Positions 6,779 to 13,485 of a stretch of DNA of 15,236 bases are shown piece after piece; the stretch's first letter is position 1, and each line of letters opens with the position of its first letter. The stretch spans positions 1-15,236 of the forward strand of contig JAEZHW010000054.1 of NCBI GenBank assembly GCA_023436775.1, in the 5' to 3' direction. A program made the translations under genes and the position numbers. The stretch comes from Actinomycetes bacterium. Lineage in GTDB: Bacteria; Actinomycetota; Actinomycetes; Actinomycetales; Microbacteriaceae. The notes beneath the pieces are model-generated. The model made no database searches, was not told the origin of the DNA, and saw only the letters and a program-made list of their open reading frames with translations.

Positions 6779-7764
6779 GCGGTAGCGCCTCCGGCGGCCC
6801 CCATACTCAGGCCCAGGGACTGGCCCGAGGCGATCAACGTCTGTGCCGAGTGATGCAGGGCAGCCCGCTCGGCCTCGTCCAGGGGCAGTTCAATGGTTCG
6901 TACGATGCCTTCGGCACCCACGACAACGGGCAGTGACAGTGCGACGCCGTGCAGACCGTATGCACCGTCCAGCACCCCCGACACCGGCAGGACGGCGTGC
7001 TGGTCCTGCAGGATGGCCTCAATAATGCGGGCACCGGCGAGGCCGATGGCGTAGTTCGTGGCACCCTTGCCAGCAATCACCTGGTAGGCCGCGTGCGCGG
7101 TGTCGTGCGCGATCTGCTCGAGGTACTCGGGGGTGAAGGGCTGGCTGCCATCTGACTGTCGCCAGTCACGGATCGGGACGCCGCCGATCGTGGCGGCGGA
7201 CCAGACCGGGAACTCGGTGTCACCGTGTTCCCCCAGCATCATGGCGTGCACACTGCTCGGCATGACGCCGGCTTCCGTGGCCAGGCGCCAGCGCAGGCGC
7301 GATGAATCGAGGACGGTGCCCGAGGACAGGAATCGACCGGCGGGGACAGCGCCGCCGGCCGCCTCGTACGCGGCGACGGTGAGCACGTCGCAGGGGTTGG
7401 TGACGAGGACGTAGACCGCGTACGGCGCTTGCTCGATGACCGCGGGGATGAGGTCGCGAATGATGGCGACGTTGGTGGCGGCGAGATCGAGGCGGGTCTG
7501 GCCCGGTTTCTGACGAGCGCCGGCGGTGATCACCACGACCTCTGCGTTGGCGATGACACCGAGATCCGCACCACCGGTCACCGCGGCAGCGCCAGTGAAC
7601 TGGGTGCCGTGAGCCAGGTCGAGGACTTCTCCCTCCACCTTCGGTGCGTTCAGATCGTAGATTGCGACCGTCCGCGCGGAGCGACGGATCAGCGTCGCAT
7701 AGGCAACAGAGGTACCCACACTTCCTGCGCCAATGATTGCGACTTTGCCGCGTTCCCGTGCCAT
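6775..7764 (-). CDS. ldh: L-lactate dehydrogenase
   Basis: 329-residue NAD-dependent dehydrogenase interconverting pyruvate and L-lactate in the cytosol. The Rossmann motif is GAGSVG at 12-17, with Asp at 37 marking NAD over NADP preference. The substrate loop AGARQKPGQTR carries Q85, at the position that is Gln in lactate and Arg in malate dehydrogenases, and R91. N123, D153 and R156 (SSGTVLDSSRLR) and catalytic H180 in GEHGDTEF complete the active site. The Gln favours lactate over malate specificity. ATG at 7762-7764 has GGAGGG (7772-7777) 7 nt upstream. A TAGGAT -10 (7795-7800) would give a short leader. It is the first gene of a pair with the helicase (4-bp overlap) and is divergent from the SGNH hydrolase. 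Confidence 0.94.
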   Translation of the reverse strand: MARERGKVAIIGAGSVGTSVAYATLIRRSARTVAIYDLNAPKVEGEVLDLAHGTQFTGAAAVTGGADLGVIANAEVVVITAGARQKPGQTRLDLAATNVAIIRDLIPAVIEQAPYAVYVLVTNPCDVLTVAAYEAAGGAVPAGRFLSSGTVLDSSRLRWRLATEAGVMPSSVHAMMLGEHGDTEFPVWSAATIGGVPIRDWRQSDGSQPFTPEYLEQIAHDTAHAAYQVIAGKGATNYAIGLAGARIIEAILQDQHAVLPVSGVLDGAYGLHGVALSLPVVVGAEGIVRTIELPLDEAERAALHHSAQTLIASGQSLGLSMGAAGGATA

Positions 7765-7794
7765 CTGTGCCCCCTCCGTGGTGTGTGCGAATCC

Positions 7795-7800
7795 ATCCTA
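7795..7800 (-). promoter_or_regulatory. Putative -10 box for ldh
   Basis: TAGGAT on the minus strand, 30 nt before the ldh ATG. Initiation about 7 nt downstream gives a leader of roughly 20-25 nt that holds the GGAGGG ribosome binding site. No clear -35 is seen. Confidence 0.45.
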
Positions 7801-7837
7801 TGACGTGACTCTCGGCCAACTTCTGGGAAGTCCTCGC

Positions 7838-7843
7838 TAGTTT
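7838..7843 (+). promoter_or_regulatory. -10 box of leaderless promoter for the SGNH hydrolase
   Basis: TAGTTT followed by 6 nt and the ATG at 7850. No Shine-Dalgarno lies in the 20 nt before the ATG, so a leaderless mRNA is the simplest reading. Confidence 0.55.
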
Positions 7844-7849
7844 TTCGGT

Positions 7850-8701
7850 ATGACCGATGAACGTTCTTTCAGCAGCGAAGCGCAGCACCCGTGGCAGCGT
7901 TACGTCGCCCTGGGTGACTCGTTCACCGAAGGGCTCGGCGACCCAGAACCGGCAGCGCAGGGTGGCCTGCGTGGCTGGGCGGACCGCGTTGCCGAGCAGC
8001 TCGCCATCCGTACCGAGGGATTCGCGTATGCCAACCTCGCGATTCGCGGCAAGCTCATCGCCCAGATCGTCGAGGAGCAGGTTGAGCCGGCCCTGGCCTT
8101 GCGTCCCGATCTGATCACGATCTCGGCGGGCGGGAATGATGTGCTGCATATCGGCAGCGACCCCGACGACATCGCCGAGCAGTTCGATGCAGCGGTCGCG
8201 AGGCTGAGTCGTGACAACGCCACGATCGTGCTGTTTACCGGCGTCGACGTGCGCTTCTCCCCTGTGTTCCGACCGTTGCGCGGCAAGGTGGCGATCTACA
8301 ACGAGAACATTCGCCTCATCGCGCGCAAGTATGACTGCATCGTGGCCGACATGTGGGCGCTCCATGAGGTGCAAGACCAGCGCATGTGGTCCGAGGACCG
8401 GCTGCACATGAATGCACTCGGCCACCACACGGTGGCCCGGATGGTGCTGGAGGCCCTGAACGTCGAGAACGACCTGGAGCCCATGCTCCCAGCTCCGATG
8501 CCACCTCAGTCCTGGCGCCAGGCGCGGGCAGAGGACTTGCAGTGGGCGCGGGAGCACTTGGTGCCGTGGGTCATTCGCCGGATCCGCCACCAGTCCAGTG
8601 GCGACGGTCGGCTCCCGAAGCGGCCGCGTCCGAGCAGCATCACACCGATCGAACTGCTCGAGCCGCTTGAGGATGGGGCAACGGCCGAGCGCTCGGCCTG
8701 A
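7850..8701 (+). CDS. SGNH/GDSL-family hydrolase
   Basis: 283-residue serine esterase or lipase-like enzyme of the SGNH fold. Block I is ALGDSFTEG with nucleophile S24. Block II has Asn at about 62 in ANLAIRGK, and block III is GGND at 94-97. Block V, DRLHMNALGH, supplies D183 and H186. All four invariant residues are present, so it should be catalytically active. The substrate is unknown (lipid, carbohydrate acetyl ester or thioester are usual). No signal peptide is visible, so a cytoplasmic location is likely. About 80 residues after block V are proline- and charge-rich and not part of the core. The gene appears leaderless and runs convergently into the RNA methyltransferase gene, with only 9 nt between the stop codons. 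Confidence 0.88.
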   Translation: MTDERSFSSEAQHPWQRYVALGDSFTEGLGDPEPAAQGGLRGWADRVAEQLAIRTEGFAYANLAIRGKLIAQIVEEQVEPALALRPDLITISAGGNDVLHIGSDPDDIAEQFDAAVARLSRDNATIVLFTGVDVRFSPVFRPLRGKVAIYNENIRLIARKYDCIVADMWALHEVQDQRMWSEDRLHMNALGHHTVARMVLEALNVENDLEPMLPAPMPPQSWRQARAEDLQWAREHLVPWVIRRIRHQSSGDGRLPKRPRPSSITPIELLEPLEDGATAERSA

Positions 8702-8710
8702 CCCGATGGA

Positions 8711-9535
8711 TCAGCCTCGCTGCTCGCGCAGGTGCCACATGGTGACCGCACTTGCGGCAGCCACATTCAGTGAGTCCACACCACCGGACATGGGGATAAT
8801 CACGACCTGATCGGCGGCTTGGAGCGCTCGACGGCTGAGGCCATCGCCTTCGGTGCCGAAGACCACCGCGTACGGCATGCTGGTGTCGACGGCATCGAGG
8901 CTGATGGCATCTGGGGTCAGGGCGAGGGCCAGGATGGTGAGGCCCGCCTCGTGCAGCATGTCGGCTGCGGCGGGCCAGGCCGGCAGGCGCGTCCACGGTA
9001 CTTGGAAGACCGTGCCCATGCTGACCCGCACGCTGCGGCGGTACAGCGGGTCCGCGGCCTCCGGCGTCAGCACCACTGCGTCGGCGCCGAAGGCCGCCGC
9101 GCTGCGGAAGATGGCGCCGACATTGGTGTGATCCACGATGCTGTCCAGCACCACCACGCGGCGGGCGCCACGCAGGATCGCGGCCGGTTCCGGCAGTGTG
9201 GGCCGATGCATCGAGGCCAGGGTGCCGCGGTGGACACGGTAGCCAGTAATGGACTCCAGTTCGGCAGCATCGGCGACGAGGATCGGCACATCGTTGATGC
9301 CGGGGTGACGCGCCAAGACTTCCTCAAGGTCCGGCAGCCACTTGGCCTCAGTCAGGACTGAACGGGGCCGGTGCCCTGCGCGCAGGGCGCGGTCCAGGAC
9401 CTTCAGGGATTCTGCGATGTACAAGCCCTCCGCGGGCTCGCTGATGCTGCGCAAGGCGCTATCGGTGAGGTCGCGATAGTCCCGCAGCAGCACCAGGCGC
9501 GCTGCCTCGTCGATGATCGGTCGGGCTTGCTGCAT
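8711..9535 (-). CDS. SpoU/TrmH-family RNA 2'-O-ribose methyltransferase
   Basis: 274-residue SPOUT (trefoil-knot) methyltransferase using SAM to methylate a ribose 2'-OH in rRNA or tRNA. An N-terminal substrate-binding domain (about 1-110, starting with the GLYIAESLKVLDRAL region) is followed by the catalytic domain. Motif 1 is NVGAIFRSAAAFG (138-150) with R144, and YRRSVRVSMG is at 165-174. Motif 2 is VVFGTEGDGLS (224-234) with E229, and motif 3 is IPMSGGVDSLNVAAA (247-261) with S255 and N257. All knot residues are present. The layout matches the TsnR/RlmB-like group, but the target nucleotide cannot be told. It starts 9 nt after the lipase stop with no good ribosome binding site. A TAGCCT box 6 nt upstream would allow a leaderless internal transcript; coupling to the lipase gene is the alternative. 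Confidence 0.92.
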   Translation of the reverse strand: MQQARPIIDEAARLVLLRDYRDLTDSALRSISEPAEGLYIAESLKVLDRALRAGHRPRSVLTEAKWLPDLEEVLARHPGINDVPILVADAAELESITGYRVHRGTLASMHRPTLPEPAAILRGARRVVVLDSIVDHTNVGAIFRSAAAFGADAVVLTPEAADPLYRRSVRVSMGTVFQVPWTRLPAWPAAADMLHEAGLTILALALTPDAISLDAVDTSMPYAVVFGTEGDGLSRRALQAADQVVIIPMSGGVDSLNVAAASAVTMWHLREQRG

Positions 9536-9541
9536 GGTTCC

Positions 9542-9547
9542 AGGCTA
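9542..9547 (-). promoter_or_regulatory. Possible internal -10 box sharing the lipase stop codon
   Basis: TAGCCT on the minus strand lies 6 nt before the methyltransferase ATG. Its first three bases are the TAG stop of the upstream lipase gene. The spacing equals that of the leaderless promoters elsewhere in the window, but its position inside an apparent operon makes chance more likely than at the other sites. Confidence 0.35.
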
Positions 9548-11341
9548 GCCGCACGACGAGGCCGGCCCAGCGCCGGCAAAGATCGAGGCTGTCCAGTCCA
9601 GCAACTCAGGAATCAAGGCGGATTCTGGTTGCACCAGCCCCAGGTGATCCAGGCCAGGGTACTCGCGGTATTCAATGGCTCCCCCGGCCGCGCAGGTCTC
9701 TGCAACGTAGCGACGCTGCGTCGCGGGCGTAATCAGCGGATCCGCACCACCCTGTGCCAGGAGGACCTGGACGCCGGGCGCGGCCGGCGGCACATTCTCT
9801 TCCAGCCGAGCGGCAAAGGCGCCAGTGGTCGGATCGACGCGAAACAGCTCCGGATCGAAGTGCAGTGACAGGGCCTCCAGGACACTCACCAGCACGCCCG
9901 GTTCCGCCAGGCAGCGCGAAGCAATCGCGCGCAGGATAGGCTCTGCTCCCGGCCGGATGTACTCGTTCCAAGTGACGTCCGGGTAGGCATCCGCATATGC
10001 CTGGAAGGCGAAGGCGCCGAAGACGCTGCCGCCGATAACGTGCGGCAGGTGAGCGAGCAATTCCGGCAACATGGCAGCCGGTGCGAGGGCGGCCGCGTGG
10101 GTGATCCCGAGATCCGGTGCGTACTCCCCTGCTCGGGCAGCAGCCCACAGCGCGGCACCGCCACCTTGCGAGTGGCCCCACAGCACCGACTGCGTACCGA
10201 GTTGCGCATCCGCCAACTGGCTCGCGGCGCGGCGGGCATCGAGCACGGCGTTCGCGCTCTCCACCCCGATGAGATACGGATGCACCCCGTCGGTCCCGAG
10301 TCCGAAGTAGTCGGCCGAAACCAGGGCCCAGCCCTGTTCCACGATCGCGGGCAGCACGTACATTGCGCCCGCATCAAACGGGTCCTCGGCCAGTGTCGGA
10401 GCGCACTGCTGTGCAGCACCGGTCGTGCCATGCGCCCACGTGATGACCGGAAAGCGGCCAGTACCGTCGCGTGGTGTCACGACGAGGCCGCTGGCAAGCG
10501 CGATCCGACCGTCTGCGCGGGTCGAGGTATACAGGATCCGCCAGGCCTGCGCGGTCGCTGGCACAGCACGATCCAATGGCTCCGCACGTAGCAGCACGCC
10601 CGGTTGGTCGGGGAGGACATCGGCGTAGTCATAGAAGCCGTCCACCACCGGTGATCCAGCATGGATTCGACTGGATAGCTGCATACCGAGGACTGCCAAT
10701 GCAATCGCTGCGACCGCACCGATGGTTCGCATCCAGCGCTGCAGCAGGTTGCGGCGAGGCGCTGCTTCCGTCGCCAGCCCCGGCTGGGCCGCCGGCGCAA
10801 CTCGCCCAGCAATCGCGGACCAGGCCAGGCGCAGTCCAAGCAGGATAAGCCAGGCCCCGAAGCCCACCGAAACAACGAGCAGCGTCACATCCGGCCAGGA
10901 CATGGCAAGCACACCGGCGACGATGCCCGCAATACCCAGCAGGCCAGTGGCAATCCGCTGATCCAGCGACTCCCGCTGCCGTACCGCAGTCACCGCCGTG
11001 GCCAACGCCTGCAGCAGCAGGGCAGCGCCCACGACGAGTGCCAGGGCTCGCACGCCGAGACCGGGCCAGCTCAGCACGAGGACGCCCGCAAGCACGCTGC
11101 CGAGCCACAGGATCCACGGTGTAGCAGCCCCACCTCGCTGCAGTACCGTCACAATGCCGATCAGCCCAGACACGATCAGCCCGAGCGCGCACAGCAGGAT
11201 CAGGACACCGAGTGCCGTCGTGGGCCGGATGGCCAGAACCGCACCGAGTGCGGCGATACCGAGGCCCGATGTCAGACGGAACCACCACGGCAGACGCAGG
11301 TGCATCATCCAGTCGGCGCAGCGACGCAACAGCACGTTCAC
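9545..11341 (-). CDS. Membrane DUF308 (HdeD-like) - secretory lipase fusion
   Basis: 598 residues in two parts. Residues about 20-178 hold six hydrophobic segments in three repeated pairs, each pair joined at an RP or SWP turn (RPTTALGVL, SWPGLGVRAL, SWPDVTLLVV), the pattern of HdeD/DUF308 membrane proteins. A seventh segment lies at about 205-222. With a basic N-terminus inside, seven spans put the rest outside. Residues about 230-598 form an alpha/beta hydrolase of the secretory-lipase type, with HGTTG oxyanion region near 304, nucleophile Ser in GHSQGGG near 391, Asp in GGADPLI near 533 and His in GLDHLG near 565. It is probably a membrane-tethered extracellular lipase or esterase. The GTG start follows TAGGCT plus 6 nt, so it is probably leaderless. 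The methyltransferase gene follows after 9 nt. Confidence 0.87.
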   Translation of the reverse strand: MNVLLRRCADWMMHLRLPWWFRLTSGLGIAALGAVLAIRPTTALGVLILLCALGLIVSGLIGIVTVLQRGGAATPWILWLGSVLAGVLVLSWPGLGVRALALVVGAALLLQALATAVTAVRQRESLDQRIATGLLGIAGIVAGVLAMSWPDVTLLVVSVGFGAWLILLGLRLAWSAIAGRVAPAAQPGLATEAAPRRNLLQRWMRTIGAVAAIALAVLGMQLSSRIHAGSPVVDGFYDYADVLPDQPGVLLRAEPLDRAVPATAQAWRILYTSTRADGRIALASGLVVTPRDGTGRFPVITWAHGTTGAAQQCAPTLAEDPFDAGAMYVLPAIVEQGWALVSADYFGLGTDGVHPYLIGVESANAVLDARRAASQLADAQLGTQSVLWGHSQGGGAALWAAARAGEYAPDLGITHAAALAPAAMLPELLAHLPHVIGGSVFGAFAFQAYADAYPDVTWNEYIRPGAEPILRAIASRCLAEPGVLVSVLEALSLHFDPELFRVDPTTGAFAARLEENVPPAAPGVQVLLAQGGADPLITPATQRRYVAETCAAGGAIEYREYPGLDHLGLVQPESALIPELLDWTASIFAGAGPASSCG

Positions 11342-11347
11342 ACCATG

Positions 11348-11353
11348 AGCCTA
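11348..11353 (-). promoter_or_regulatory. -10 box of leaderless promoter for the lipase fusion gene
   Basis: TAGGCT on the minus strand, then exactly 6 nt, then the GTG start at 11339-11341. An ATG inside the 6-nt gap is out of frame and meets a stop at once. No Shine-Dalgarno is seen. Confidence 0.6.
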
Positions 11354-11413
11354 CGCGCGTCCTGTTCTGCCAAATGCGCAGCCGCACGAAACATTCCCGA
11401 AAACTACTCGGCG

Positions 11414-11419
11414 TAGATT
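11414..11419 (+). promoter_or_regulatory. Putative -10 box for the sirtuin gene
   Basis: TAGATT within a locally AT-rich patch (about 11390-11425), the most AT-rich spot of this intergenic region. Initiation near 11426 would give a leader of about 50 nt ending in the GAAGGG ribosome binding site. Confidence 0.45.
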
Positions 11420-11475
11420 ATTAACGTGCCGGGCGGCAGAGACTGTCCTCGGCCAGGTCACACGAAGGGTTTTGG

Positions 11476-12333
11476 GTGCGCATGTCGATGATCACGGCGC
11501 CAGCCGGCAGCACCCTCGAGACCCTCGAAGCGGCTCGTGCGGTGCTGGATGGGCGTCGTTTTGCCGTGCTCACGGGGGCTGGTGTGAGTACCGACTCTGG
11601 CATTCCGGACTACCGGGGCAAGGGGCGCAATCACCGTACCCCGATGACCTTCGGTCAGTTCGTCGCCGACCCTGCCTACCGTCAGCGCTATTGGCTTGGC
11701 GGCCACCTTGGCGGCGCGGTCTTTGAGAAGGTGCAACCGAACCCGGGGCATACGGCCATCGCCGCCTTCGAGCAGCATGGTTTGATGACCGGCCTGGTCA
11801 CCCAGAATGTCGATGGCCTGCATCGACGCGCCGGATCACAGCATGTGGTTGAACTCCACGGTGCACTAGATCAGGTGGTCTGCCTGAGCTGCGGCCACCG
11901 CTTCCACCGGGACCGTATCAATCAGCAAATCCGCGCCCTCAACCCGTGGATCAACGACTCCACCAGCCTCGAGTTCCGTCCTGATGGCGACGCGGCGCCG
12001 TTCCCGACCGACATTGACCGATTTGTCGTGCCGGATTGCCTGGTCTGCGGCGGCCTGCTCAAGCCGGACATGGTCTTTTTCGGCGAGTTTGTTCCGGTCG
12101 AACGCTTTGATCGGGCTCGCAAAATGGTCGACACTGCCGAGGCGCTGCTGATCGCCGGCTCGTCGCTGGCGGTCAACTCTGGCGTCCGCTTGCTCGAAGT
12201 GGCGCGCCGACGCCGCATGCCAGTGGTTGTGGTGAACCTTGGTCCATCGAAGGCGGACTCGCGGGCCACGGTCCGGATCGAGTCGGGGACTTCGGAGGCT
12301 CTCTCGTGGCTCGCCGAACGACTCACTGCCTAA
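11476..12333 (+). CDS. Sirtuin NAD-dependent protein deacylase (class II, SIRT4-like)
   Basis: 285-residue sirtuin that uses NAD to remove acyl groups from lysines, or to transfer ADP-ribose. The NAD-binding motif GAGVSTDSGIPDYRG is at 34-48, TQNVDGLH at 109-116 and catalytic H128 in ELHG. Zinc knuckles are C136/C139 and C188/C191. KPDMVFFGE (196-204) and GSSLAVNSG complete the Rossmann face. The gap of 48 residues between the two zinc CxxC pairs and the PNPGH segment (88-92) match SIRT4-type class II sirtuins rather than short CobB proteins, so activity on long or unusual acyl groups is possible. GTG 11476 has GAAGGG (11464-11469) at 6-nt spacing. ATGs at 11482 and 11488 are alternatives. 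It is transcribed alone, divergent from the lipase gene. Confidence 0.93.
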   Translation: MRMSMITAPAGSTLETLEAARAVLDGRRFAVLTGAGVSTDSGIPDYRGKGRNHRTPMTFGQFVADPAYRQRYWLGGHLGGAVFEKVQPNPGHTAIAAFEQHGLMTGLVTQNVDGLHRRAGSQHVVELHGALDQVVCLSCGHRFHRDRINQQIRALNPWINDSTSLEFRPDGDAAPFPTDIDRFVVPDCLVCGGLLKPDMVFFGEFVPVERFDRARKMVDTAEALLIAGSSLAVNSGVRLLEVARRRRMPVVVVNLGPSKADSRATVRIESGTSEALSWLAERLTA

Positions 12334-12388
12334 TCCGTCCTGACCTCTACGCCCCGTTCGCTGGCGGCGCAGGGCAATTCGGTCAGAG

Positions 12389-12405
12389 CCGGGGCAATCC
12401 CCCGG
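12389..12405 (+). terminator. GC hairpin downstream of the sirtuin gene
   Basis: CCGGGG and CCCCGG form a 6-bp stem around a CAATC loop, 55 nt after the sirtuin stop. No T-tract follows. It may act as a weak terminator between the sirtuin and the next promoter. Confidence 0.35.
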
Positions 12406-12425
12406 AACCAGTGCCTGAACTGTCG

Positions 12426-12431
12426 TAGGCT
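12426..12431 (+). promoter_or_regulatory. -10 box of leaderless promoter for the histidine phosphatase
   Basis: TAGGCT followed by 6 nt and the ATG at 12438. There is no Shine-Dalgarno. The box and spacing are identical to those of the lipase fusion gene on the other strand. Confidence 0.6.
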
Positions 12432-12437
12432 CGAATC

Positions 12438-13049
12438 ATGGTTCGACTCGCATTAGTCCGGCACGGTCAGACGGATTGGAATCTTGCAGGCCGGGTGCAG
12501 GGCTCATCCGATATCGAGCTGAATGACACGGGTCGTAGCCAAGCCACCGATGCCGGGCATGTCCTCGCGCAGAGTGGCTACGGCTGGTCAGTCTTGATGA
12601 GCAGCGGCCTGCTGCGGGCGCGAGAGACCGCCGAGCGAATCGGTGCGGTCATTGGACTGGACTACGCCGGTGCACTCCCCGCCTTCGCTGAGCGTCGCTA
12701 CGGTCGGGCAGAGGGATTGCTCAGCGAGCAAATCCGGGCGCGCTTCGGCGCGATCGATCGTGCCCCGGGCATTGAACCACGCGATGCCGTCATCGAACGC
12801 GCCTTCGGTGCTGCCCTGGAACTGGGCGCCGAGTATCCGGCTGACACCGGCATCATCGTGGTGAGCCACGGAGGGGTCATTGGCTCGCTCATTCGTCACC
12901 TCAGCGACTGGAACCTGCCCGCCCCAGGTGACTACATTCGCAATGGCGGCGTGTACGAGTTCGAGTCGGATGGCTCCTCGCTCACCCTGGTGAGTTATCC
13001 CAATGACCCGGATGCCATCGAGGGCATGCCGCTGTCCCGCACCCTCTAG
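12438..13049 (+). CDS. Histidine phosphatase (phosphoglycerate mutase-like)
   Basis: 203 residues, branch 1 of the histidine phosphatase superfamily. LVRHGQTDWN gives R8 and the phospho-accepting H9. An Arg in SSGLLRARET (60 or 62) is the next phosphate ligand, E85 in AERRYGRAEG is the acid, and H144 in VVSHGGVIG is the second catalytic histidine. The short length and ERRYGRAEG segment fit cofactor-independent phosphatases of the GpmB/CobC type better than the glycolytic dPGM, so a small-molecule phosphatase is more likely than a mutase. The substrate is not readable from sequence. The start is fixed by TAGGCT-N6-ATG. It ends tail to tail with the glycosylase gene, sharing a CTAG that is a stop codon on both strands. 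Confidence 0.9.
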   Translation: MVRLALVRHGQTDWNLAGRVQGSSDIELNDTGRSQATDAGHVLAQSGYGWSVLMSSGLLRARETAERIGAVIGLDYAGALPAFAERRYGRAEGLLSEQIRARFGAIDRAPGIEPRDAVIERAFGAALELGAEYPADTGIIVVSHGGVIGSLIRHLSDWNLPAPGDYIRNGGVYEFESDGSSLTLVSYPNDPDAIEGMPLSRTL

Positions 13050-13480
13050 GGCGCTACCGGTCGTTCCCAGTCCGCCACCTCGCCCGGTCGCACTCGGAAT
13101 AGTGGGTGGACGAGCTCCCCTGGTGTATCGAGGATCAGGAGTCGCTCCGGCGATCTGGTCGCGAGCTTTGCTCGCAGGTGCTGCAACTCATAGTTGACTT
13201 GACCCTCGGTGACCGGAATGGTCACGCTGCGATCGCAGTGGATGATCTTGTCGCCAGCGAAGCGGTATCCGCGGGCATGTGCCTCGGCGACCAGCCCCGC
13301 AAGATAGGCGCCGACTGCCCCGGGCGGATCCGTGCAGGCTTGGAAGCGTTGCAGTTGCGGATGATTGCGGTAGCCGCGTGTCTGCTCGAGCAGCACCGCT
13401 TGGGCCAAGAGGCCCTCCCGCCAGCACGCCAGCAATCCCTGCCGATCGAGTAGTCGCGGATGCAGACTCCAGAGCCGCAT
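13046..13480 (-). CDS. Pyrimidine dimer DNA glycosylase-family protein (T4 endonuclease V-like)
   Basis: 144-residue protein of the Pyr_excise family, related to T4 endonuclease V, which cuts the glycosidic bond at UV-induced pyrimidine dimers and then nicks the abasic site. The N-terminal MRLWSLHP, the WREGLLAQ segment (20-27), RGYRNHPQLQRF (about 35-46) and the YLAGLVAEAHARGY helix are family features as I recall them. R21/E22 line up with R22/E23 of T4 endonuclease V, where E23 is catalytic. It starts 5 nt after the stop of the alpha/beta hydrolase gene with no ribosome binding site, so translation is probably by reinitiation. Family assignment is good; activity on dimers is inferred. The stop codon overlaps that of the convergent histidine phosphatase gene. 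Confidence 0.82.
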   Translation of the reverse strand: MRLWSLHPRLLDRQGLLACWREGLLAQAVLLEQTRGYRNHPQLQRFQACTDPPGAVGAYLAGLVAEAHARGYRFAGDKIIHCDRSVTIPVTEGQVNYELQHLRAKLATRSPERLLILDTPGELVHPLFRVRPGEVADWERPVAP

Positions 13481-13485
13481 GAATG

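Noticed and set aside
7220..8590. A 456-codon open frame on the minus strand across ldh and the SGNH hydrolase gene
   Set aside because: Antisense to the SGNH gene and in another frame of ldh. The translation is rich in Arg, His and Pro with no domain, while both overlapped genes have complete catalytic motifs. It is a by-product of high GC.
8698..8714. CTGA...TCAG imperfect hairpin over the two convergent stop codons
   Set aside because: The stem is short and bulged, no T-tract follows, and it arises largely because TGA stops face each other.
10629..11387. A 252-codon minus-strand frame overlapping the DUF308-lipase gene
   Set aside because: A different frame of the same strand, Arg- and Ala-rich. 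The DUF308 repeats and helices belong to the longer frame.
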